A DNA stretch of 36,717 bases from a virus. The translations under genes were made by a program, and so were the position numbers. Position 1 is the stretch's first letter. Each line of letters begins with the position of its first letter. The notes under the pieces are model-generated. The model was not told the origin of the DNA and searched no databases. It was given only the letters and a program-made list of their open reading frames with translations. The DNA lies in IMG/VR virus record IMGVR_UViG_3300036795_000436, positions 1 through 36,717 of that record; one strand, given 5' to 3'. This document shows positions 31,819 to 36,717 of the stretch, one piece after another.

Positions 31819-32340
31819 CTAGCTCAGCCCTTCCTGGCCGGTCGCGGTGTAGCTCAATGGGAAACGCGCGCCCTTGCAGGCGTCTTGGTTCGTGGGCAGG
31901 TTCAGCATCGTCAGCGTCAGCGGGATGCGGACCTTGTGGTGCAGGTACGCCACGTAGCGCTTCGCGCCGGGCGCTGCGGAGTCGTAGCGGGTCGTGCTGA
32001 TGTTCTTCCTCGCGGTGCATTTCTCCGAGGCGTCGCCGACCTTGACGGCCGCTGTGTTGATGACCATCAGCGTGTGATGCGGATTGTGGATCCGGATCGT
32101 GACCTTCCTCGTCACGCCGGGCGCGAGGAACGCTGGCGACGAGCCGTGCACGATCAGCTGCGTCTTGACCACCTTGGCGACCCCGCCGTCTCCTGCGCCT
32201 GAGACCAAGGTTCGGTGCGAGGGACTCGCGAAGCTGCTGATGGTGGTCAGGGTGAGCCCGCCGACGAGAACGACGATGACCGCGCTCAGCAACCACGTCG
32301 ACCGCCGCAAATGGCGGAGCGTGGAGAGCATCTCGGTCAT
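31819..32340 (-). CDS. Membrane-anchored member of the exported family (operon gene 2)
   Basis: 173 residues, ATG at 32340. An N-terminal hydrophobic segment (residues 15-38, STWLLSAVIVVLVGGLTLTT) is preceded by basic residues and has no clear cleavage site, so it may remain as a membrane anchor. It lacks the W-x-x-x-G-x-G-T motif but shares the C-terminal signature N-x-P-T-N-Q-D-A-C-K with gene 1 (A-A-N-Q-D-A-C-R) and has exactly two cysteines. The core has an N-P-H-H-T-L-M-V-I-N turn like the N-T-N turn of the paralogues. It overlaps nothing and is 2 bases from gene 3. Possibly the anchor or accessory subunit. Confidence 0.65.
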   Translation of the reverse strand: MTEMLSTLRHLRRSTWLLSAVIVVLVGGLTLTTISSFASPSHRTLVSGAGDGGVAKVVKTQLIVHGSSPAFLAPGVTRKVTIRIHNPHHTLMVINTAAVKVGDASEKCTARKNISTTRYDSAAPGAKRYVAYLHHKVRIPLTLTMLNLPTNQDACKGARFPLSYTATGQEGLS

Positions 32341-32372
32341 CGTCGTCCTTCGTCAGTCGGGATAGGGCTAGA

Positions 32373-32394
32373 TCAGCTGCCTGCGGTGACCGCG
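32373..32394 (-). repeat. 22-base near-repeat, copy in operon gene 1
   Basis: Partner of 31235-31256; one mismatch at the seventh base (G here, T there, plus-strand sense). It covers the C-terminal end of the gene and its stop codon. Confidence 0.7.
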
Positions 32395-32843
32395 TAGTCG
32401 ACGGTCACGGTCTTGTTCCTGCAGGCGTCCTGGTTGGCCGCCGTGTTGTTCATCTGGATCGTGACGCCAGACCATGCGCCGACGCCGCTACCCGACGCGA
32501 TCTCCGCGTTGACCGGCGCGCTGCCAGTCACCGTGAAGTCAGCCGCAACGCAGCCGCTCGGCAGGGTGGAGTCGAGAACGCCGGTAACGGTGCCGACGGT
32601 GACCGGGCCAGAGTTCGTGTTGTTGAAGTTGCCGCTGAGGACGACCGGGGGGCCGCCTGGGTAAAGCCCGCTGATCGTGCTGGTCTGATGGACCGTGACG
32701 GCGACTGTGTCGCCGGTCGAAGCGGAGCCGGTGCCAATGCCGCTCTGAGTCCAGTAGGCCAGGGCGACGCCGCCGCCAGCGATGGCGATAGCGCCGGCGC
32801 CGAGGGCGACGGCTACCTTCTGCTTCTTCGTGTACTTGCTCAT
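32373..32843 (-). CDS. Exported TasA/camelysin-like protein (operon gene 1)
   Basis: 156 residues, ATG at 32843 with an AGGGGAG site upstream on the reverse strand; longer in-frame starts (to 32990) would read through non-coding-looking sequence. Signal peptide KYTKKQKVAVALGAGAIAIA and cleavage after A29. The motif Y-W-T-Q-S-G-I-G-T-G-S-A-S-T-G directly after the cleavage site is the clearest of the family. The mature domain has N-F-N-N-T-N-S-G-P-V-T-V and two cysteines (SGC; N-Q-D-A-C). First gene of the operon. The pattern resembles actinobacterial small secreted proteins and Bacillus SipW substrates such as TasA, which form surface fibres. No signal peptidase is encoded in the window, so a host SipW-type enzyme would be needed. 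Confidence 0.7.
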   Translation of the reverse strand: MSKYTKKQKVAVALGAGAIAIAGGGVALAYWTQSGIGTGSASTGDTVAVTVHQTSTISGLYPGGPPVVLSGNFNNTNSGPVTVGTVTGVLDSTLPSGCVAADFTVTGSAPVNAEIASGSGVGAWSGVTIQMNNTAANQDACRNKTVTVDYAVTAGS

Positions 32844-33084
32844 CTGTGCTCCCCTTCCGAGGGATCGTTGAGACGTCGGTTTCGCCCTGCACTCCCCGCG
32901 ACCGGCTCCCGATAGTTGGAGAAGCACAGGCGACCAACTCGGCCACGGATCGACGTTCGTCTCGAGCCCCCATGTGGGGCACTGGCGCACAGACTTGCGG
33001 CGGTGGCTAAATCGCGGCGCGACCTCAGCACAACTTCAGAACAACGTCACTTCGGTGACTTATGGCCCGATTCGGATAGGGCGG
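32844..33084 (-). promoter_or_regulatory. Upstream region of the exported-protein operon
   Basis: 241 bases with no convincing gene on either strand, and less GC-rich than its surroundings. Two inverted repeats are visible: GCCCC (32966-32970) with GGGGC (32976-32980), and GTCAC (33046-33050) with GTGAC (33055-33059) around a TTCG loop. The latter lies just downstream of the neighbouring regulator's stop, so it could be that gene's terminator or an operator for the operon. A -10/-35 pair cannot be assigned with confidence. Confidence 0.4.
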
Positions 33085-33507
33085 CTAGTCCGATTCGCTC
33101 AACCGTGTGACGAGCTGGTCGACGAGGCGCCGGTCCTCCGGTGACAGCACGCGCAGCGCCTCGGCGATCCGCTGCACCTCCGGGTGCATCTGCTCGAGCA
33201 CCGGCAGCAGCGACGCCGCGTCGATGTCGGATTCCTCGCGGACCCACTGCACGAAAGCGGCCTGGTCGACCTCGAGCGCCTCAGCGACACGGAACAACGT
33301 CTGGGTCCGGTACTCCTTGTCAACCTCGTCGAGCATGTTCCGCAGCGTCGCGTCGCTCATCCCCGCGCGGGTGAGCATCGTGTGCCGCGCCAAGTTCAGC
33401 GCCCGCATCCGCTCCGCGACGAACATCGCGAGCTCGTGACGGCGTCTCGGGCTCACGTGGTTGCGGTCGATCGCACTCTTCGGCACCCCCAGATCATGCA
33501 CCCCCAC
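33085..33507 (-). CDS. XRE-type regulator beside the lysis genes
   Basis: 140 residues on the reverse strand. Residues about 24-80 form a helix-turn-helix of Cro/C1 type (ELAMFVAERMRALNLARHTM, then SDATLRNMLDEV, then FRVAEALEVD). The tail from 90 to 140 is helical and acidic. The start is uncertain: GTG at 33507 gives this protein, and a later GTG at 33456 would shorten it by 17 residues. Neither has a good ribosome-binding site. It is divergent from the endolysin, only 20 bases away, and upstream in the same direction as the exported-protein operon. It might control the operon, the lysis genes or lysogeny. Confidence 0.65.
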   Translation of the reverse strand: MGVHDLGVPKSAIDRNHVSPRRRHELAMFVAERMRALNLARHTMLTRAGMSDATLRNMLDEVDKEYRTQTLFRVAEALEVDQAAFVQWVREESDIDAASLLPVLEQMHPEVQRIAEALRVLSPEDRRLVDQLVTRLSESD

Positions 33508-33527
33508 CTGCCCAGCGAAGGAGCACT

Positions 33528-34220
33528 ATGACCAAGCCTGCCTGGATCGTCGAGGCCGAGAGCCATCTCGGGTTCCGCGAGGGCGCGAACAACGCCAACC
33601 CGTTCGGCAAGCACTACAACATCGACCACGAGCCGTGGTGTGCGCTGTTCGTGAGCTTCTGCTGCGAAGCCTCCGGCCATCCCCTTCCCGAGATGCAAGC
33701 AGGGATGAGCGACGGTTACGCCGGCGTCGCGATCGGCATGGACTGGGCGAAGGCCAACGGCTTCTGGCGGCCCAGCTGGGAAGCGGTCTGCGGTGACGCG
33801 ATCGTCTACGGCTGGAACGGTCCGAGCTCGAGCCCGGATGAGATGCACACCGGCTTCGTCGTCTCGAGCGGGCCGAAGGGCTCGACCGGCCACACCATCG
33901 AAGGCAACCGCGCCGACCAGGTGGAACGCCAGACATTCACCGTCGGATCCGACGTCGTGCTCGGCACTATCGCGATCACCAAGATCCTCGCGTCGAAGAG
34001 CAAGCGGCCCCACAAGCCGGCGCCGCAGCCACGCCACCCGCATCACCCCGCCAACACCGGGCCCGGGCCGAAGCCTCGCGGTAAGCCGGTGCACTTCGGT
34101 CCGATCCGCACCCGCGTCGTCGACCACATCACCAAGGACCTCGCCGGCGGTCGCAAGCCCGACGCGGACGCCCAGGTCGAGCTCGTCGCGCTGAAGAAGG
34201 CGTGGCACAACGGTGCCTGA
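33528..34220 (+). CDS. Endolysin with CHAP domain
   Basis: 230 residues with an AAGGAG site before the ATG. The N-terminal CHAP (cysteine, histidine-dependent amidohydrolase/peptidase) domain has the catalytic Cys in P-W-C-A-L-F-V-S (C38), the G-D-A-I-V-Y-G segment (89-95) and the His in M-H-T-G-F-V-V-S (H107). A Pro/His-rich linker (about 160-190) precedes a C-terminal helical domain that may bind the cell wall. No signal peptide, so release depends on the holin. It overlaps the holin start by 8 bases. Confidence 0.88.
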   Translation: MTKPAWIVEAESHLGFREGANNANPFGKHYNIDHEPWCALFVSFCCEASGHPLPEMQAGMSDGYAGVAIGMDWAKANGFWRPSWEAVCGDAIVYGWNGPSSSPDEMHTGFVVSSGPKGSTGHTIEGNRADQVERQTFTVGSDVVLGTIAITKILASKSKRPHKPAPQPRHPHHPANTGPGPKPRGKPVHFGPIRTRVVDHITKDLAGGRKPDADAQVELVALKKAWHNGA

Positions 34221-34446
34221 CCTCACCCGGCTCAAGCAGCTGCTCGAGCAGAAGACGAAGGCCATCGCGGCCGCGGCCGCCGGCGCCGCCGGCATCTACA
34301 CCGTCGAGGCGGTCCAGCACCACACGCCGTTGACGTTGGCGGGACTGATCGCCGCGGTGGTCGCGTCGCCCGCGATCGGCGCGATCGTGCACCGCGCGCC
34401 GGCGAACAAGCCAGCCCGTGCGAAGCGCTCGTCGACGAAGCGCTGA
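34213..34446 (+). CDS. Holin-like membrane protein
   Basis: 77 residues, GTG start overlapping the endolysin stop. Two hydrophobic segments, AIAAAAAGAAGIYTVEA (17-33) and LTLAGLIAAVVASPAIGAIV (40-59), and a basic C-terminus (RAKRSSTKR) are the layout of a class II-type holin. It makes the membrane lesion that lets the CHAP enzyme reach the wall. Assignment rests on size, topology and position. Confidence 0.7.
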   Translation: MPDLTRLKQLLEQKTKAIAAAAAGAAGIYTVEAVQHHTPLTLAGLIAAVVASPAIGAIVHRAPANKPARAKRSSTKR

Positions 34447-34567
34447 GGCGCTGCGCGACCTCGGGCTGATGCTGCCGAGCCTGTTCCTCTACGGCGCCGC
34501 GGCGTGGGCGTACGCACTCGGCCTCGAGGCGCCGATGCGTTGGGCCAAGGACCGCGCTACCGCGTAG
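34418..34567 (+). CDS. Small membrane protein after the holin
   Basis: 49 residues if the GTG at 34418 is used; a later ATG at 34469 would give 32. Either way the core is one hydrophobic helix (LGLMLPSLFLYGAAAWAYAL) followed by a short basic tail. The stop codon (TAG 34565-34567) lies in the left arm of a perfect palindrome. A second lysis protein or antiholin is possible. No ribosome-binding site is convincing. Confidence 0.4.
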   Translation: MRSARRRSAEALRDLGLMLPSLFLYGAAAWAYALGLEAPMRWAKDRATA

Positions 34568-34582
34568 CGGCTACGCGGTAGC
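34556..34582. terminator. Perfect bidirectional palindrome between convergent genes
   Basis: GCTACCGCGTAG (34556-34567), three bases CGG, then CTACGCGGTAGC (34571-34582): a 12-bp perfect stem with a 3-base loop. Each arm encodes the last residues A-T-A and the TAG stop of one of the two facing genes. Probably a bidirectional terminator, although T-runs are missing on both sides. Confidence 0.7.
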
Positions 34583-34912
34583 GGCGTCGGCTGCCTCGGC
34601 CGCGGCGAGGTCGATCGACGTCATCGCCATCCGGAAGCCCCAGCCCTCGCCTAGTACCAACTCGTCGCCGGGCGCGGCCATCAGCTGCCACCACGACAAC
34701 AGGGCGCCGTCCTCGGCGAACAGCCCGAAGCCGTCCGCCGGGATCCACGCCTCGGTCCACGGCAGCCGGGCGCTGTCGATCACCCGGATGATCGGGTCGC
34801 CGGGCTCCTCGGTGTAGCGGACGGTTGCCTCGACGTCGCCGAGCGGCTCGACGTTGTCGGCCTTGCCGCCGAGATGCCTGACCGGGCGCAGCGTTCCGAA
34901 AGATTCATCCAT
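34571..34912 (-). CDS. Unknown protein, convergent with the lysis genes
   Basis: 113 residues, ATG at 34912; an upstream in-frame start at 34960 overlaps the integrase start region. Compact alpha/beta protein (DPIIRVIDSARLPWTEAWIP ... LLSWWQLMAAPGDELVLGEG) with no signal peptide or membrane helix. No family is recognised. The reverse orientation, the position between lysis and integrase genes, and the location in the prophage part that often carries lysogen-expressed genes suggest expression in the lysogen. No function is proposed. Confidence 0.6.
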   Translation of the reverse strand: MDESFGTLRPVRHLGGKADNVEPLGDVEATVRYTEEPGDPIIRVIDSARLPWTEAWIPADGFGLFAEDGALLSWWQLMAAPGDELVLGEGWGFRMAMTSIDLAAAEAADAATA

Positions 34913-34941
34913 ACGACGAAGCGTAGGCGCAGGGAGCCCAG

Positions 34942-35889
34942 TTGTCCGACCTCGTGCCACGACCCGCGGCGTCGGTCGCGATCGCGAAGCCGGTGATGAA
35001 CCGCGCCGAGCTGATCGCGGCGGCGTTCCTCGCGGCGTACGGCGGGCGCACCGCCGAGGCCTACAGCTGCGACCTGCGGCAGTACTTCACCTGGTGCGCC
35101 GGCGTCGACGTCGACCCGGTCGAAGCCTCGCGCGCCCACGTGCAGGTCTACGCCCGCGAGCTCGAGCAGGCCGGCCGCTCCCGGAGCACCGTCGCCCGCA
35201 AGCTGTCCACGCTGGCCGGGTTCTACGGCTACGCGGTCGTCGAGGACGTCATCGCCCGATCGCCGCTCGCACACGTACGCCGGCCGCGCGTCCCCGACGA
35301 GTCACCCAGGTTCGGTCTCGACCGCTTCGAGCTCGGCCGGCTGCTGGCCACCGGCGAGGAGCACAGCGCGATCGCGCTGGCCCTGGTGTGCCTGCTCGCC
35401 CTGAACGGCCTGCGGATCTCCGAGGCGTGCAACGCCGACATCGACGACCTCGACGAGGACCGCGGCCACCGGCTGCTCACCGTCACCCGCAAAGGCGGGA
35501 AACGCCAACGGATCCCGCTCGCACCTCGCACCGCTGCCGCTGTCACAGCGTTACCGTCAGTAGTAGCGCGCGCGCCTCGACCCGCCGGCCTCGCGGCGCC
35601 GACCCTATCGGCCGCGGGGCCGGCGGCTTCCCTTCTCGGTCTCGATCGCTTCGCCGCCTGGCGGCTGACCCGACGCCTCGCTGAGTCCGCCGGAATCACC
35701 AAAACCATTTCCCCGCATTCGCTGCGTCACACCTTCGTCACCCTCGCCCTCGACGCCGGCGTCGAGCTCCGCGACGTCCAGGACGCCGCCGGCCACGCCG
35801 ACCCGCGCACCACCCGGCGCTACGACCGCGGCCGCGACTCCCTCGACCGCGCCGCCACCTACCGCCTCGCCGCCTTCATCGACACCTAA
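34942..35889 (+). CDS. int: Tyrosine recombinase integrase
   Basis: 315 residues from a TTG with GGGAG (34932-34936) five bases upstream; ATG at 34999 is a weaker alternative. N-terminal SAM-like core-binding domain (residues about 20-110), then the catalytic domain with R158 (N-G-L-R-I-S), K184 (R-K-G-G-K-R), H259 and R262 (H-S-L-R-H-T), H285 (A-G-H-A-D) and nucleophile Y294 (R-R-Y-D-R). XerC/D-like size. It inserts the phage at attB and, with the excisionase-like protein at the left end, would excise it. Attachment-type repeats and a strong terminator follow. Confidence 0.92.
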   Translation: MSDLVPRPAASVAIAKPVMNRAELIAAAFLAAYGGRTAEAYSCDLRQYFTWCAGVDVDPVEASRAHVQVYARELEQAGRSRSTVARKLSTLAGFYGYAVVEDVIARSPLAHVRRPRVPDESPRFGLDRFELGRLLATGEEHSAIALALVCLLALNGLRISEACNADIDDLDEDRGHRLLTVTRKGGKRQRIPLAPRTAAAVTALPSVVARAPRPAGLAAPTLSAAGPAASLLGLDRFAAWRLTRRLAESAGITKTISPHSLRHTFVTLALDAGVELRDVQDAAGHADPRTTRRYDRGRDSLDRAATYRLAAFIDT

Positions 35890-35894
35890 CCCAT

Positions 35895-35922
35895 AAGCAA
35901 CCCGGTTGCTTCTACAAGCAAC
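35895..35922. repeat. AAGCAAC repeat array, candidate att core or arm sites
   Basis: AAGCAACC (35895-35902), one base C, GGTTGCTT (35904-35911), four bases CTAC, then AAGCAAC (35916-35922). The first two elements form a perfect 17-base inverted repeat, and the second and third form another with a 4-base spacer. Located 6 bases after the integrase stop, where attP or attR of such phages usually lies. Alternating pairings would also allow an RNA switch. Confidence 0.5.
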
Positions 35923-35926
35923 TCCC

Positions 35927-35974
35927 GCGCCCCGCGCCGTATCGGTCACAACCGATATGGCGCGGGGCGCTTTT
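35927..35974 (+). terminator. Intrinsic terminator after the integrase
   Basis: Stem arms GCGCCCCGCGCC (35927-35938) with GGCGCGGGGCGC (35959-35970), a G/T step, then TATCGGT (35940-35946) with ACCGATA (35951-35957) around a CACA loop: about 20 pairs, directly followed by TTTT. The strongest rho-independent terminator in the window. Confidence 0.88.
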
Positions 35975-36010
35975 CGGCGTTGTAGACCTAGGAATGTATT
36001 ACCGGCCGGG

Positions 36011-36024
36011 CGTATCTAGATACG
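36011..36024. promoter_or_regulatory. 14-base perfect palindrome, possible operator
   Basis: CGTATCTAGATACG, perfectly self-complementary, about 68 bases before the ribbon-helix-helix-like gene and in a locally AT-richer stretch (35980-36040). Ribbon-helix-helix and XRE proteins bind such dyads. Assignment as operator is inference. Confidence 0.45.
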
Positions 36025-36091
36025 GAAATGAGCCGGGGAATGTCAGCGCCGCTTCGTACCCTTGAGCTCACGAGCGAAGGAGCGCCCCGCC

Positions 36092-36328
36092 ATGCCTTCC
36101 CCGGTACGACGGCTCCCGATCCGGCTCACCGCCGACGACTACGAGCGGCTCCGCTACATCGCCGACCGCCGAGACGTCCACGCCGATGACCTCGCCGGCG
36201 ACATCATCGCCACCTGGCTAGCCGGGCCCGGCCGCCAAGAGCTCGTCACCGCGCTGCTCCATCCCCACGCGCCAACCCGCCGGCGACGAAGCGAGCTGAC
36301 CGGTCAGCTGCAGCTGGTGGAGAACTAG
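36092..36328 (+). CDS. Ribbon-helix-helix-like DNA-binding protein
   Basis: 78 residues from ATG 36092, preceded by AAGGAG (36075-36080). A TTG 30 bases upstream is less likely. Residues 6-45 (RLPIRLTADDYERLRYIADR then RDVHADDLAGDIIATWL) have the beta-strand then helix-helix pattern of Arc/CopG-type proteins (strand P-I-R-L-T). These dimers bind palindromic operators, and one lies upstream. The C-terminus is basic (RRRRSEL). A regulator near attachment sequences; it could be host- or phage-derived. It overlaps the next gene's end by 4 bases. Confidence 0.6.
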   Translation: MPSPVRRLPIRLTADDYERLRYIADRRDVHADDLAGDIIATWLAGPGRQELVTALLHPHAPTRRRRSELTGQLQLVEN

Positions 36329-36717
36329 GAGGCAGCGATAGCGAGCGACTGCGCGTAGTTCACCCGTCTCATGACGTCCAGCACCTGGATCTCGCCGCCC
36401 GGCACGACACAGACGTGGATGAACCCGTGCCCCACAACGGTCACCTCCACGCCCCGTGGCACCGTCTTCTCTTCTTTCACCAAGAGGAAGAGGAGCCCTA
36501 CCAAGAAGAAGACGGCGCCGATGATGGCCAGCACGGTCGCCCAGGTCGGCGTTCGGCGACTAGTCCAGTACAGCGTCGACGTAGCCCACGTCACGTCGGT
36601 GAGCCGCTGCGTTCCGGTCGGCGTCACGACCCACGACTTGCTAACGACGATGTCGCCGATCGTGACCAGCGCCGGCTCATGCGCCGGCTCCAATGACAGC
36701 TCCGCGGACTCTGACAT
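36325..36717 (-). CDS. Single-pass membrane protein
   Basis: 130 residues with ATG at the last bases of the window (36717), so the start is seen but upstream sequence is not. One transmembrane segment (about residues 61-82, LAIIGAVFFLVGLLFLLV) divides a small N-terminal domain from a C-terminal beta-rich part (VEVTVVGHGFIHVCVVPGG). No family is recognised. Convergent with the ribbon-helix-helix gene, sharing stop bases. It may lie outside the phage, in the host chromosome. Confidence 0.6.
   Translation of the reverse strand: MSESAELSLEPAHEPALVTIGDIVVSKSWVVTPTGTQRLTDVTWATSTLYWTSRRTPTWATVLAIIGAVFFLVGLLFLLVKEEKTVPRGVEVTVVGHGFIHVCVVPGGEIQVLDVMRRVNYAQSLAIAAS

Noticed and set aside
31850-31925. 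tRNA-like stretch containing TAGCTCAATGGG
   Set aside because: The apparent D-arm lies on the antisense of an exported-protein gene. No acceptor stem, T-arm or anticodon arm of proper geometry can be drawn.
32860-32990. N-terminal extension of operon gene 1 up to 32990
   Set aside because: The added 49 residues have no signal-peptide character and would place the true signal peptide internally. The ATG at 32843 has its own ribosome-binding site.
35400-35800. Possible frameshift in the integrase between the Lys and His-x-x-Arg motifs
   Set aside because: The segment around residues 205-232 is unusual in composition, but all catalytic residues remain in one frame at sensible distances.

Overview
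The window reads as one nearly complete temperate siphophage (a prophage, or a circularly permuted phage genome) from a high-GC Actinomycetota host. The evidence is uniformly high GC, frequent GTG starts, ATGA/GTGA/TGATG gene overlaps, an Lsr2-type DNA-binding domain, many tiny zinc-ribbon proteins and an HK97-type head cassette. The exact host genus cannot be read from the sequence. The order (regulators and excisionase, early genes, HNH and terminase, head, tail, lysis, integrase) is what integration next to the integrase gene would give, so the window probably spans most of an integrated prophage with one end close to position 35.9 kb.

Layout. 1-7.8 kb: an XRE regulator, an excisionase-like HTH protein, an HTH/coiled-coil/Lsr2-like protein, a ParB-like protein and a tightly overlapping run of very small early proteins. 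One of these carries a 79-codon pure Ala/Thr microsatellite. 7.8-11.7 kb: a winged-helix replication-initiator-like gene whose linker contains three 11-bp-spaced palindromic iterons followed by an AT-rich island (putative origin), more zinc-ribbon proteins and an HNH nuclease. 11.8-22 kb: small and large terminase, portal, S78 prohead protease, HK97-fold capsid, connector/neck/tail-terminator proteins and major tail protein, with two different glycosyltransferases inserted between structural genes. 22-30.8 kb: tail assembly chaperones with a canonical -1 slippery site, a 717-residue tape measure, distal tail and hub proteins, an Asp-box beta-propeller protein and a fibre-like protein.

30.8-33.5 kb runs on the opposite strand. 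It is a four-gene operon of small exported proteins that share signal-peptide-proximal and cysteine motifs and look like an actinobacterial counterpart of SipW-processed TasA/camelysin-type secreted proteins. Next to it lies an XRE-type regulator. This is the most interesting block: a candidate lysogenic-conversion (moron) cassette for host surface proteins. 33.5-36.7 kb: CHAP endolysin, holin, a small membrane protein, a convergent unknown gene, tyrosine integrase, a repeat array that is a candidate attachment core or integrase-arm site, a strong terminator, a ribbon-helix-helix-like protein and a membrane protein.

How it works together: the early genes would control lysogeny and replicate the genome using host polymerases (no phage polymerase, primase or helicase is visible). 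HNH and terminase package it, the head and tail cassettes build a long-tailed virion whose proteins may be glycosylated, and the CHAP/holin pair lyses the host. The reverse-strand block is likely to be expressed from the prophage state.
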